A model generated the notes under the pieces. The model made no database searches. It saw only the letters and a list, made by a program, of their open reading frames with translations, and was not told the origin of the DNA. From positions 744,001 to 808,000 of the forward strand of contig CALYLX010000150.1 in assembly GCA_944990035.1 (NCBI GenBank): 64,000 bases of DNA, read 5' to 3'. The stretch comes from Clitopilus passeckerianus. Its lineage: Eukaryota; Basidiomycota; Agaricomycetes; Agaricales; Entolomataceae. The translations under genes were made by a program, and so were the position numbers. Positions 1 to 13,223 of this stretch are shown here, piece by piece. Numbering within the stretch: position 1 is the stretch's first letter; each line of letters starts with the position of its first letter.

Positions 1-1324
1 CATGTTGTAGATAATTCAAAGAGGCTCAAAGAAACCCTACAATCTCAGCCGAATAAAACCTCGTGCTTTGAAGAGTGAACCTCTGATGATGAAACAAAAC
101 CTCCTGCAAATCACGGCCTCCGTAGAATGGCCAGACAAATAACCGTTAGCTTCTTGACGGGATTTCGAACAACGGGAACGTACCGTGACGAGGTATAGGT
201 ATCTTGTGTCCTCAAAAGAGACCAGTAGCTCCAGAACGAATGGGTTACCCCGTATCTTCTTAAGTACTTTCTGCTCTCGGCGTGCCCTGACCACATCGCT
301 GGCGTCGAGGGTCTCCTTCTCAATGGTCTTGACAGCGTATAAAATATTGTTGTTGTTTTTGTGCTTCGCCAAATAAACGGAGCCTTGGGACCCTCCGCCG
401 AGGTAGTGCTTCAATGAGAAATCGCCGAGAGAAACAGTTTCCGACGTCGTTGACGCGTAGCTATCGCTCGTGCCGTTTGAAAGTCGGCTCCCGGGAGAAA
501 TGCTGAGTGGCTGCCTCCGTCTGGGTTTAGGAATAGTTGAATTGCGCCTTTCTGCGCATGTGCTAGAGTATTGCTCGCAGCCCATGGGGCACGGATTGAA
601 CGAGGAGGGCCTATTCCGCGGGCTTGACTCTTCATACTTAGGGACGGGCTTGCGGCGAACAAAGCGGATTTGAGGGACGTGGGCGTTGGACATGGGGGCG
701 AGCATGTCCACCGAAGGCAGGGAGGGTGAGCCGCAGCCGGCAGTAACGACTCCTCCATTGGCCTTGGGACCAGACTACAAAGATGAACGTGTCAGCCTCC
801 TTTAATTTAGCAATCAACTGGTTAGTACCTTTATCTCGTCCTCAGTGACGGTCGACTTGAACAACGGGACAGGCATATTGTCAGCCTCTGAAATTATTGT
901 CTCGTCCTTCTCCGCGAAGATGTCCCGAAGGGTGGCCTAAGCGTGGTTCATGATTTGTGAGAGCTCTGCTCAGGACCTTGAAAACGTACCTCAGCGTCCA
1001 GGATCTTGGCAAGTTGGTCACCGTCTTTCGGATTCATCTACAGGTACACTTGTTAGTCAAATAGTATTTGCTAATGAATCAGGTCTACAAACCTTGTCAA
1101 CGTAGATCGCGCGTTCGCGCTTTGGGACGGGCACCGCGAGGGCAATAGAACCCTCATACAAGGTGTTCAAAGCCTCCTAGTGAAGATGTTAGAACAAGTT
1201 CACAGTATACTAAGCTATTACAGACCATATTGATCATAGTGAGATGCAACTCGACAGCCTCCTCGAGGGTGAGCTTTCTCTCTTTCATGAGGGCCGGAAC
1301 GGAGGGAATTGAATTCATAACCAT
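1..1324 (-). CDS. Ser/Thr protein kinase, 5' part (cut by window edge)
   Basis: This is the N-terminal and N-lobe part of a Ser/Thr protein kinase, running off the left edge. A probable start at 1324 lies 107 nt downstream of the preceding CRAL-TRIO gene. Several exons encode about 200 residues of N-terminal region, including a polar Ser/Pro/Arg-rich stretch. The kinase domain follows, with a glycine loop (GGGSQGSVY), the ATP-anchoring lysine in LYAVKTIEK and an RREQKVLKKI helix. An exon at about 41-180 reads YGGRDLQEVLFHHQRFTLQ and then TRFYSAEI, ending at a GT donor at 40. The catalytic loop and DFG lie outside the window. The layout and sequence parallel the complete kinase at 52196-54730, including a shared helical motif near the N-terminus (LTLEEAVEL here, LTTEEVAQL there). 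It resembles the AGC-like kinase lineage; the substrate is unknown. Confidence 0.8.
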
Positions 1325-1430
1325 GGTTGAGATGAAGAGGTGATAGTGAAGAGAGTTCTTGAGCGAAGAGGAGTTCGATGGAAGGTGGAAGACACAGGCA
1401 AGAGCTGCTGGGGAAAGGCGCATAGAATCA

Positions 1431-2624
1431 TCAGGATTTTATAGATTTCCGAAGCAGAATAGGAGGACAGGAAACCAAAAATACATTCAGCGGTTGACTG
1501 CCTCTTTCCAGCCCTTCCAGTCCATCACTACCATTCGGCTCAGACACCTTTTCCGCCACATCTTCTCGTTTGAATTCCCACTCCTTCAATCCCACCGTTG
1601 CGCCCATACTCCTCCACTTTTCCTTCCAGCTCCGCCGTCTCTTCTCGCAGGTCTCAACAAGGGCGGGCCAGTACTTTTCATGATCGTATTCAAACTTCTG
1701 ATCGCCTCCCCATTCCGTCATGACCATGTTTGCGTCAAAGAGGCCGTCCTTGACTAGGTCTGGGTTGAACTTCATCTTCTCGCGGGTAACGGGGTCAATG
1801 AAGGGGCTGATCATTTTGAAGAAGGCATTCAGTAGCCATGGGACATTGACAATAAGAGCCTGGCCAAGTCGTTCAGGGTAATGATCTTGGAGAATCGAGA
1901 GGACCGTTCGTGCAGTGCTGAATGGTGTATTCTTAGACTTGTCTCCATAGTTGATCAGCAGGTCGAGGGTTCTGGGGAAGGCGTCAGTTAGCATAAAAGG
2001 GCCAAAAATGCTTGAGCTTACTCGACGCCTGGCGCTGCCAAGTCAAGGCCTCGTTCAAGCATCCAGACGGCGAACTGAATTTGACGAGTAGCCTCCTCCG
2101 TGTTTTGGCGGCTTGGGAACATGTAGAAGGCAGGTCGACCTTGTTTATCGTATCCGAATAAGATTTCCTTGCCAGTAACAGCCTGAAAGAATGCAGGCGT
2201 TCAGTAAATGGAAGCAGAGGGAGGATTAGCTCTTACCTCCGGCTCGACATGTGCAGCGGTAACTGTGGTATACAGACCATATTCTCTTCTCCACTTGAGC
2301 GTTGCCTCAAGTCTTTCTATAGCAGCCTCTGACGACTTCCACTTGACGGCACGAAGATAACTGCAAGTATGGAGTGAGCATGCAGGAACCAACACTACCA
2401 AGAGGTAACTGTACTCACCGAAGGAAGCATTCCCGAGACAGCCATATCTTCTCATCCTCCAATAACGTCCCGTCCTCGACGTCCGGGAGGGTATAGTCTG
2501 TTGTTGAGAAATGACTGAGAACACCATCGTAGAGTTCTTGCTGTTTCTCGTCGATGTCAGCGCGAGGATCTTTCTCTGTCGCCGGCGCCGGGGGCTGGAT
2601 GGGAACAGATGTGGTTTCCGACAT
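1431..2624 (-). CDS. CRAL-TRIO (Sec14-like) protein, array member 1
   Basis: Sec14/CRAL-TRIO proteins carry phosphatidylinositol or another hydrophobic ligand between membranes. The start at 2624 (MSETTSVPIQPPAP) follows an in-frame upstream Met that looks like leader sequence. Order: Pro-rich N-terminus, a CRAL-TRIO N-domain helical segment (YLRAVKWKSSEAAIERLEAT, LKWRREYGLYT), then the lipid-binding domain with GYDKQGRPAFYM, HYPERLGQALIVNVPWLLNA, FIDPVTREKMKF and EWGGDQKFEYDHEKYWP. It ends with a lysine/tryptophan-rich helix and a GLKEWEF motif shared with the other three members. At least four exons are visible, with introns of 50-70 nt near 2345-2415, 2200-2235 and 1985-2030. It is the most diverged array member and has a C-terminal tail of about 45 residues that the others lack. 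The reading frame is intact through all exons. Confidence 0.9.
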
Positions 2625-2980
2625 TCTAATGGTGGTTATCGTCGAGAAAGAAAGTGGGCCGACCCGCAACGGCCTTGAGGCACATCATTGCCTCAATTTT
2701 TGTTGAATGAACTCGTGAAACGTGATGCCAGGGTCGCACTAGTAGTCTATGCCTTGGGAAAGTCGTACAACGTCAGGTATTTCTTAGATTCGCGTCCAAC
2801 CTTCGCTACGACGCGACGAGAGGGAGAGAGCAGCTGACCGTGCCCATGTTGCGACATGCCCTTTTCTGTCGACGTCTGATACCGCAACAACGGCCAATTA
2901 GGCTGGCAGTCAATCATCACCGGAACTTCGTCAACCGTCCTCTGCTTCCAAGATCTCTTCAACTTTCTCGGAATCTCAAC
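2625..2980. other. Intergenic, divergent promoter region
   Basis: This lies between the start of CRAL-TRIO member 1 (minus) and the prolyl iminopeptidase start (plus). If the peptidase instead starts at the in-frame ATG at 2840, the gap shrinks to 215 nt. I see no clear TATA box. Confidence 0.5.
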
Positions 2981-4851
<1,871 letters not shown>

Positions 4852-4976
4852 GTCGACGCAAGCGACATTCTCCAATACGAAATATCATGTCCGTTCGTTC
4901 GCATTTCGTAATATCCTGGATATATGACAATACAATGAATTTCACCCGTTTCCAATGAGACTTTTACAAAATTAAT

Positions 4977-6126
4977 CTAAGATTTAGCTGTCACCAAGAG
5001 CGATATTCCATTCCCTTCGACCTTCCCTCCTGCTTTAAAATCAACTTCTTTCAGTCCCACCGTGCCACCCAATGCTTTCCACTTGTCTTTGGACGCATTC
5101 CTCCTCGTTTCGCACAACTTAATGAGTGCCGGGTAGTACTTGTCATGGTCGTACTCAAACTTCTGGTTGCCACCATACCACTCTTCCATGATCATATCAG
5201 GGTCAACGATGCCCTCTTCCAATACCGGCACCTCGAACCTGAGCTTCTCTCTTGTTACCGGTTCAAGGAAAGGAATGACAAATTTGAAGAATGCATTGAG
5301 GTACCAAGGTGCATTGTTGACGACTGCTCTTCCAAGCGTCTCTGGATAATGTGCTTGGAATTCGGTGACGATGTTATAAGCAGCTTTCCAGGCGAGGTTG
5401 CGAGTCTGATTAGCGTAGTTCGCAAACAGGCTGATATTTCTATGTGTTGCATTGCGCAAGCTCAGCACAACTGATTGAAATGATACAAGGAGAGGTACAT
5501 ACTCGACATGAGGTCCAGTTAAATCGATTGCCCTCTCGACATTCCACACTAAGAGACGAGTCTGACGCTCTGGATCGTCTGTCACAATCAAGCTGGGCAA
5601 GCAATGGACGACCGGTACACCCTCTTTTCGTAGCCAAACAAAAAGGCGCCACCGTTCTGAATCTTTCCAGCGAACACCATTTCAGAAAAATCTTTGAGAA
5701 ATTCCTGATAAGAGCACTCACGTCTTCTGCCACATCGGGGTCCTTGAGGTCAAAATAGATGCCCCATTCTCTCCTCCATTTCAACGTCGATTCAAGGCGC
5801 TTGGTCGCTGTGGAAGTCTCCCAGTCAACAGCACGAAGAAATCTAAGAAACCGAGGGGGCCAGGACCAGCCAACGAACGTGAGTTCAAACAAAGGGCGAG
5901 AAAACAGCACCCCCCACCTTTGAACGCATTCATAGGAAAGCCACATCTTTTCTTCGTCCAGCAATTTGCCTCCCTCCACATTGGGGAGCTCGTAACCCTC
6001 TTCCGAGAAATTGCCAAGGACAGTGCTGACTGCATCTTCCTGTTTCTTGCTCAATTCTCTTGGGCTATCCTTGCCTGGCGCTCTTGTGGGAGGTGCAATT
6101 GGTTCATAGCAGATGGCTTCTGACAT
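4977..6126 (-). CDS. CRAL-TRIO (Sec14-like) protein, array member 2, frameshifted
   Basis: Start at 6126 (MSEAICYEPIAPPTRAPGKD). Visible segments: a helical N-domain ending in MWLSYECVQR, FLRAVDWETSTATKRLESTL, KWRREWGIYFDLKDPDV, then GGAFLFGYEKR, VVHCLPSLIVTDDPERQ, VWNVERAIDLTGPHVE, a short exon start ISLFANYANQTRNLAWKAA, HYPETLGRAVVNNAPWYLNA, FLEPVTREKLRFEVP and EWYGGNQKFEYDHDKYYPAL, ending in a WKALGGTVGLKEVDF motif. It is closest to member 3. Between FGYEKR and PVVHC only 14 nt are present where member 3 has 15, so the frame is lost unless one base is added in the C-run at 5620-5622 (minus-strand G-run). No GT...AG pair can explain this. Either the gene is a pseudogene or the assembly dropped a base. 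Confidence 0.88.
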
Positions 6127-6699
6127 GGTGGGGGATACTTGAACGAGGCAAACACAGACGACATGACTTTAAATGAGCGGCTGAAGAGGCTTCTATTGGT
6201 CAGGGAAGCGGAACCCCGGGGCACCCGGTCACATAAACGGTCCGCGTTCGTGGTAGCTGTCAATCGACGGTAGTCTCGCAAACGAAGGTTGCAAGGGTTA
6301 CTAGGTCCCAGATGAATTGCAAGGTGTTTTTTGGCGTAGGATGATCCTCAGAGAGTAATTCATTTCGAGTGCATAGATTGGGGACTGGCCCTGGCCAGCT
6401 CTTCAAAGGACAGCATAGTTCAAAGAGATGATAATCTGGTCCTCAAGAGTCCGGGGTAGATATAGCATCCACTTGTGACCCTTTTCAACGATGAAGTTCG
6501 CCGATGTGTTGCGAACGTATGGTTCAAGTGAAAGTTTGTCTCCTCGGGCCGCGTTCCGTCCAGCCCACGTTTGATGCAAGCAAGAACTAAGGACAGCTGA
6601 ATCTAAACAGGAATTACTATTACTGAATCCGACAGCGCAAGTCTGATCTTAGAAGGTTACATCTAGTGACTAGTTCAAGGGTAAGGCAGTTCGTAACTA
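6127..6699. other. Intergenic between CRAL-TRIO members 2 and 3
   Basis: This is the upstream region of member 2 and the 3' side of member 3, both minus strand. I see no conserved coding segment, repeat or RNA gene in it. Confidence 0.5.
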
Positions 6700-7812
6700 T
6701 TAACTGGGATTGGGAGCAGCAGTCCCATTCCTCTCATCTCCTCCTGGTTTGAACTTGGCTTCCTCCAGCCCTATAGCACCTCCCAAGGCCTTCCATTTCT
6801 CCTTTGCCTCATTTCTCCTCTTCTCACATATCTCAACGAGTGACGGATAGTACATGTCGTGATCATACTCAAATCCGATGTTGCCCCCGTACCACTCGGA
6901 CATGATCATATCGGGGTCAACAATACCCTCCTTGACAACTGGGACTTCGAATCTGAGTTTTTCCCTTGTGACTGGTTCGAGGAAGGGCACGATAACCTTG
7001 AAGAAAGCATTGAGATACCAGGGTGCGTTGTTAACGACAGCTCTCCCCAAAGTTTCTGGATAATGCCACTGGAATTCTGACACTATCGCATACGCCGCTT
7101 TCCAAGCGAGGTTCCGTGTCTGGTTTGCATAATTTGCAAAGATAATAATATTTCTGCCAATCGCAAGACGTCAGTAATAAGGAAGTAAAATACTTTCTGA
7201 TGTACCCACTCAACATGAGGACCAGTCAGATCAATGGCTCGCTCAACAATCCATACCAACAACTTTGTCTGACGAGTGGCATCATCCGTGGCGATTGATC
7301 CAGGAAAGCAATGAATAATCGGTCTGTCCCCTGTGTCGTACCCAAACACAAAGGCGCCACCACTCCTAGCCTTGACCAGAATGGATCATGTCAGGTAATG
7401 TTCTTCATCATTGTTTCTGCAGGACGACGCACATGTTTAGCCACATCGGGATTTCTGAGGTCGGAATATATACCCCATTCTCTCCTCCACTTCAACGTTG
7501 ATTCGAGCCGGGCTATTGCGTTCGTTGGCTGCCAGTTAACGGCGCGGAGAAATCTGCGACCGTGAGACAAATGGTGTGCATGTGGATGAGTATCTCCCAC
7601 CTTTGCGCACACTCATACGAGATCCACATCTTCTCATCGTCCAGCAGCTCGCCTCCCTCAACACCAGGGATGGTGTATTGATCCCTAGAAAAGTGGCCAA
7701 GTAAAGTAGTGACGAGATCTCGCTGCTCCGCTGTCAGGTTGACCTTTCCTTCTCCAGCTTGAGGGGAGCTTGTCGGGGGCGGAATAGGCTCGTAGAAGAC
7801 CGAACCAGACAT
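6700..7812 (-). CDS. CRAL-TRIO (Sec14-like) protein, array member 3
   Basis: Start at 7812 (MSGSVFYEPIPPPTSSPQ), which matches the N-terminus of member 2 (xxxxYEPIxPPT). The frame is intact: LTAEQRDLVTTLLGHFSRDQ, MWISYECAQR, FLRAVNWQPTNAIARLESTL, KWRREWGIYSDLRNPDVAKH, GGAFVFGYDTGDRPIIHCFP, VWIVERAIDLTGPHVE, IIIFANYANQTRNLAWKAA, HYPETLGRAVVNNAPWYLNA, FLEPVTREKLRFEVP, EWYGGNIGFEYDHDMYYPSL and WKALGGAIGLEEAKF. Exon boundaries match those of member 2, which points to a recent tandem duplication. The usual GRP turn of the family is GDRP here. The ligand cannot be deduced. Confidence 0.92.
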
Positions 7813-8379
7813 AGTTGGGGAAGAAATGACAAGTGGAATGGTAACAAAGTTTAGCTGCACTAGTTATTAAGCAATTGTGCGATCAAGAAGTCGTCAGGGC
7901 TTTCGTGTCAAGCTCAGGGAAGACCGAGGGCGCCCGATCTCGAGAACATACCAAGTATAGTTAGAAAACTCCACTGGCAAAGACCGCACCGGAATGGGGC
8001 AAGTCATTTTTGATTAGAGTATGAGTATCTGTGGATGGGACATCTGAGGCTATCCCTGTGAAAAGGTTCTGACCGATGACCGCCGTGTTCGGTCTTAATT
8101 AGTTGGCAAAATAGTTTTTGCAATTCGGGTTCCAGTGGGTTGGTTATCTTAGCGCCCCGCTATGGCTACCAAAAGCAGCGACAGTGAATGCCGCCCTATG
8201 TGTACTACTACTAGGCAAGAAAGTCATCTATTAGTCATAAACAAGTTAGAATCAGTGATCCGATACAAGCTTCAAGTATCACTAAGGGGGTGGTACAAAA
8301 ATAAGGTCCAATACAAGGGCCAAAAAATAGGTCAGGAGGACATGTCATGTAAAACCAGGCCTTCAAACTGTCACGACGA
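7813..8379. other. Intergenic between CRAL-TRIO members 3 and 4
   Basis: This holds the upstream region of member 3 and the 3' region of member 4. Small open frames on both strands have no recognisable domain. I see no repeat or transposon remnant. Confidence 0.45.
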
Positions 8380-9493
8380 CTAAGCATCGGTGGTCTTCTC
8401 CAAGAGGATCTCGGATGTTGTTGGGAAAGAATGTCCACTCTTGAAGTCCCATTCCTTCAAGCCCACGACTCCACCGAGAGCCTTCCACTTTGTCTTCCAG
8501 GCCTCCCTTCGCTTCTCACAGAGCTCGAGGAGAGCAGGCCAGTATTTGTCGTGGTCATAAGTGAATTCAAGGGTACCGTCATACCACTCTTTAGTTATTT
8601 GATCTCTGGTAAAGAAGCCGTCGGTGATCATTTTGGCATCGAAGTGCATCTTGGATCGGGTAACAGGATCGATGAAAGGCTGAATGAGTTTAAAGAAGGC
8701 GTTGAGGTACCATGGGATATTGGAAATGAGGGCTCCTCCCAGGCGTTCGGGGTAGTGAGTTTGGAAGACAGTGATAAAGGTAAGAGCAGCGCTGACGGAA
8801 AGGTTTTCGAGTTGTGTCGGTAGTTTACAACTACATCAGCGGTTCTGAGAGCCCAGATCAGTTATAGGCAGAAACTGAAATATGAGGAACTCACTCCACT
8901 CCGGGTTCTTGGAGCTCCAAAGCCCGTTCAAGCATGAATATGATAAATTGGGCTTGACGGGTCGAGTCTTTTGAATTCTGAAGGCTTGGTATAATGTGAT
9001 ATGCAGGCCGGCCCTGAGTGTCGAAGCCAAGGATGTAACCTCCACCTGTTTTGGCCTCAATTTATATCATGAGCAACGGTATTCGAAGGAGGGGAGAAAG
9101 CAATGGTGACTCACCTCGTCTTCGATATATTCAGGTGTGAGAGTTGTATACAGCCCGAATTCTCTCCTCCATTTCAAAGTCGACTCAAGCCGTGCGATGG
9201 CCTCCGAAACTTTCCAATTAGTGGCACGGAGGTATCTTGTGGTCGTTGCGGTGTCAGTTCGGTGTTTGATCACGGAGGAGTCGAGCATACCGAAGTACAC
9301 ATTCGTAGGAGACCCAAAGCTTTTCTTCGTCTATAAGTTCGCCCTTCTCTTCGTCTGGAAGTTTGTAGGAGCCCGAGAAGTGCTCGATAATGGTTCGAGC
9401 CATCTCTTCCTGGTCATCGTTGACCTTCGGGCTGACCGTAACTTCAGAGATCGTGGCAGGAGGTGCAAGAGGTGTGCAGAGTTCGACGGACAT
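8380..9493 (-). CDS. CRAL-TRIO (Sec14-like) protein, array member 4, frameshifted
   Basis: Start at 9493 (MSVELCTPLAPPATISEVTV). Segments: EEMARTIIEHFSGSYKLPDE, LWVSYECVLR, YLRATNWKVSEAIARLESTL, KWRREFGLYTTLTPEYIEDE, GGYILGFDTQGRPAYHIIPS, FIIFMLERALELQEPGVE, then ADVVVNYRHNSK. The frame shifts here before SVSAALTFITVFQTHYPERL, GGALISNIPWYLNAFF, FIDPVTRSKMHFDAKMI, EWYDGTLEFTYDHDKYWPAL and WKALGGVVGLKEWDF. Between NY and HYPE there are 62 nt against 63 in members 1-3. Adding one T at the T4 run 8804-8807 restores the frame and gives RHNSKNL, matching the NQTRNL of members 2 and 3. The defect is therefore one missing homopolymer base, in the genome or in the assembly. Confidence 0.88.
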
Positions 9494-10255
9494 GGTGGAT
9501 TGAGCTGAATATCTTGAATCCCGAGGACGAGCTTATATTACATTGGTCCCCAATCGTGCCCGGAAGTGACAACATTCCTCTAGCCAATACGGCCGCACTT
9601 CAAGGATCGTCGTTGAGATCGAAAATAGTCTAAGTCAACAATGAACCCCACAATATCAGAGCCGATGCTGACCATCCAGTTAGATGCCAAAGAGATTTGT
9701 TACAGTCCTGCGAAACTCCGAGTGGTGGAACATGCCCAGTACTCAAAGCCTATTGGTCCAAGACCACCAACTCCGAACCAATGGTGTGTTGCGTGCAATT
9801 CAAATGTCTCTAGGTAAAGAAGATATTTGCTTCCGTGATGGTCCGAATGATATCAGAAACTAGGTTCTGTCAAGAGTAAAACGTGGGGGAAAGGAAGGCA
9901 ACGTTATTGGCTACCTTTGCGGGCGGAGTTTTCAAAACTCTCAATGCGCGACTGTAGATCAAAATATGCCTCCTTGTCGGCCCAAAGCCCTAAGTGAAGA
10001 GGAGCCCAAGTAGTATCTGGTTCTCCACTTGATATTACAATTTCTATGGATACTGTGGCGATACCAACGAAAACAAGAGAGAAGGTGGTGGCGCAAACAA
10101 TAACGATAGCTAGATATGGATAGTGTGTAAGTATAACAGCAACCCGAAGATTGTAATGTGAAGTCGTGACAAGGGATCGTGAGCGAGCAAAGCTGAGAGA
10201 AGAATAACAGTTAGAATAGAATAATATAAACAAGCGAAAAGCAGGTTGGTATGGG
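9494..10255. other. Intergenic; weak small-protein candidate
   Basis: This separates CRAL-TRIO member 4 from the SUN gene 3' end. A minus-strand open stretch (9904 to about 10190) preceded by a good acceptor-like CTTCTCTCAG encodes two hydrophobic segments followed by a polar tail (ADKEAYFDLQSRIESFE). I cannot find its start codon or recognise a family, so I do not call it a gene. Confidence 0.3.
9531..9540 (-). promoter_or_regulatory. Possible TATA element of CRAL-TRIO member 4
   Basis: The minus strand reads TAATATAAGC about 38 nt upstream of the ATG at 9493. Position and sequence fit a TATA box with a very short 5' leader, but this is seen by eye only. Confidence 0.3.
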
Positions 10256-13223
10256 TTATGGAGAATCGTCCAACGTGGATTCTGGTGTCTCCTCCAATCG
10301 TTCACCATGTACCCGCATACGGTAGAGGCAGGTGTACTCCTGACCCCAATTACTCTTGATTAACAGAACAACGATGCCGAAGTCGACGTCAAGGTCTTGT
10401 ATCTCCTGCGAAACAGGGAAGGTTTGGATGCTCTTTGAGGCATGGATATCGTACGTGAAGTTGGCAATTCGAACGTATTCTGGAGTCTTTGGCAATGTTG
10501 TCGGGTATGGGAACTCTTCTTCCACCTCCTCGCCTCGTTCCTCTGCCTCGCGCCGTATTCTCCGCTTCTCAGCTTGCCACTCCTTAACCTTCTCGATATT
10601 GTCCTGACCTTCCACCAACCCCCACACCTCCATATCTTTCGGTGCGGTTCTCATGTCGAAAGCAATTTCTCTGGCAATGTGATCGATAGTGATCTCGGAG
10701 ACACGTGCAGGTGCTGCAAGAATAACACCAAGCTGGCCTTCTGACCCCCAGAATGGCCAGCAGTAGCCGCTCTGTGTATCGTGATGCAAAGCCCTGACAG
10801 GGGGCCAACCAATAGGATATTGAGTGCCCGTGAGGAATCCCAATACCTTGCCAGTGATGCTCTTTGGCTTTTCCTCCATGGTTGGACTGGTGAGAGAAGG
10901 GACGACTCGTCCGCCTGCAGAGTACAGGGCGAAGTCGGCTTTGCCAATGCTGTCCTTGCTGTATAACGATACGGCGGAGTCGACCATATCACTAAGGAGT
11001 TTTGAGATATCTTGGCCGTCTGTTGTCTTGATGACGACGTCAGATTTGCTTGAGCTTCCTGGGGTAATCTTGGTCCACCATGGAGTGCCTGTTTGGGATT
11101 CATGACTGGTAGCCTTCTTGCCCAGGTCGAGGGCTTCTTTGACACCACCTTCAACAGTGCCGACGCGTTCTTCCAGAGCACGTAGCCTGTCTTCGTCCCA
11201 TGTCGGTCCTGTCTGAACGGGCGGCGGGCGCTGCTGCTGCTGCTGGAGCTGAGCTTGGAGCAGTTCAACATCCCTTTGAATGCTCTTGATGTCGGCTTTG
11301 GTAAGAGACCGGAATTGCGATTCTGCATCAGCAGACTTCCTGGTCTCCGCCTGCACTCTGCTCTCCAGAGAACCTAATCTTCCGGCAATAGCCTCTCGCG
11401 ACTTGGCTTCGTTCTCGGCGCGAATCCTGCCCCTGTCTGCATCCTGCGACAGCTCGGAAAGAATGGTCTCAATCTTCTGAAGGCGAGCCGAGAATTCGGT
11501 GACATCAGCTGCCGGACGGTCTGGGGCTTGATAGATTGGTGGGGTTTTCGAGGACTTCGGGAGATAGCTCGAGAGAGGCTCTCGTAGCAGGTAGGCAGAG
11601 GACAGAAGAAGCCCAATAAGAGCAACTTTGAGCACTGCTCCGCCAGATCCAGATAGCCAAGTGGCAGGCCGCTGTACGATGGTGGTGTACACGGTCCCCA
11701 ATACGCTCCCAAAGAGATATAGGAGAGAGGTGAGGATCTGGAAAACATTGACCACCAATGATTTCGCAATTCTGACCGACCAGTTAACAAGGTACCCAAA
11801 GGTCCACCGATTACAGACGAAGGTCGCGACATAGGGCCTCGAGAGGCAGACCGCGAACGTTTCCGTTGTGATGCGGCGTGTTCTTGTATTTGTTCTTCGT
11901 CAGCCTCCGGCACCGTACTAAGTGCCCTCTCAACGTCGAATGTTGAGTCATGGCCCACACCATTAAGTTCTGGCTGAACAGAACCGGCTCGGGATGGAGG
12001 TGCAGATCCTCGTGGGGGTAAAGATGCACGGTCGAAAGATTGTGACTGCTAATGAATTAATAAGCCTTCGAATCACCGCAAGGGGGAGAAAGGCTCTTAC
12101 GTTGTCGAGGATTTGGTCCTCACTTCTGCTGAAACTATCATCTTCAAATTCCCCTGTCCCCGTTCTCTTTTTCCTCCGCCGTGCTTTATCCTGCTTTATT
12201 ATTGGGAGAGTGGATAAAGGACCTCCGACGGAATCTCTCTTTTTTCCTCTCCTTCTACGGCCCCTTCCATCATCAACATCGTCATCATCTGAATATTCAT
12301 CGTCGGAGGGCTTGTATGCTCTATTGTCATCTGCAATCCTGTTCCGCTTTTGAGACTGGACGGATTGGGCTCTCATTGACTGGTTCTGGTACTGTTCTTC
12401 CTCGGCAGCATAGTCGTAGCTTGGCTCTCGTGGGAAGAATGTAGGGTCAGAGGTAGGCGGAGGGCCTGTCGCTCTTTGTTGCAGATAAAATGCTGCTGGG
12501 GCTAGGACCCGCTTCGCAGAATCTATCATGCCGTTGAAGGGGCTCTTCCCCCTTTCATTTCTTGGTGGTTGTCGAAGCTCTTCTTCGCCTTCGGAATCGG
12601 GTATCGAGTGCCGCGAGTCTGCTTTGGACACTGGCTTGCGGGCGAATCTTGATGATGGGTCGGCTAGTCGTCTATTCGGTGCTTGGGCTCTTTGCTGTTC
12701 GAATTCTACCGAGCTTGCCCTAGAGAAGCGTGGTTGGCTAGTAGCGGAATGCCAGGAGTCGGTTTGGTTTGAGGGATTCATGTCGAGGGCAGCTTGCGCG
12801 AAGGCACTAGCAATGTTAACGGAGGTGTCTTTGACTGTCCACTTCCGTGGATCCGGCGTCGCTTCTTGTAGGTTAGAGGTACTTGGTCGAGGAGCAAGTG
12901 AAGCCTGTTCGCGTTGCTTAGCTCGAGCGAAGCGTGCTAGCGCGGACTCGTCGGTCTCTGCTTGGGAGGTGGGGTCACGCGACGGGTCCGAGGTTTTTGG
13001 TGGGGAGCGTGGACCGAGAGCAGGTGCGCTGGATGTTCGAAGTAAAATGGGTAAACGTATGAACTTTTACCTGCGAGAGGTTTAAAGTACTAACCCGTAT
13101 GTGTGATGTTGGAATTAAGCGATTTGGTTCAGGAGGGTTGTTCGCTAGGAGTGACTGTTTATTCAGGAAAGTACCACGATCGAGCCGTCTGCCTTGACCA
13201 AGAGGTGTGCCAGCAAATGACAT
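10256..13223 (-). CDS. SUN-domain nuclear envelope protein (Sad1/UNC-84 family)
   Basis: SUN proteins sit in the inner nuclear membrane and pair with KASH proteins to link nucleus and cytoskeleton or spindle pole body. The N-terminus is long, basic and disordered (RRRRGKKRDSVGGPL, an Asp-rich run, several Ser/Arg patches). Hydrophobic segments follow near 11600-11760 (VALIGLLLSSAYLL), then a coiled coil with a polyglutamine run coded by CTG/CAG repeats at about 11225-11245. The C-terminal SUN domain has GYCWPFWGSEGQLGVILAA, DHIAREIAFDMRTAPKDMEV, WGLVEG, YVRIANFTYDI and the end VLLIKSNWGQEYTCLYRMRV. It stops at 10256. The start is uncertain: an exon beginning MSFAGTPLGQGRRLD at 13223 is a good candidate, but I could not join it in frame with a clear intron to the exon open from about 13040. 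An internal Met at 12781 is the fallback. Confidence 0.88.

Noticed and set aside
11225..11245. CTG/CAG trinucleotide run as a possible repeat element
   Set aside because: It codes a short polyglutamine run in frame within the SUN protein coiled coil; it is ordinary coding microsatellite.
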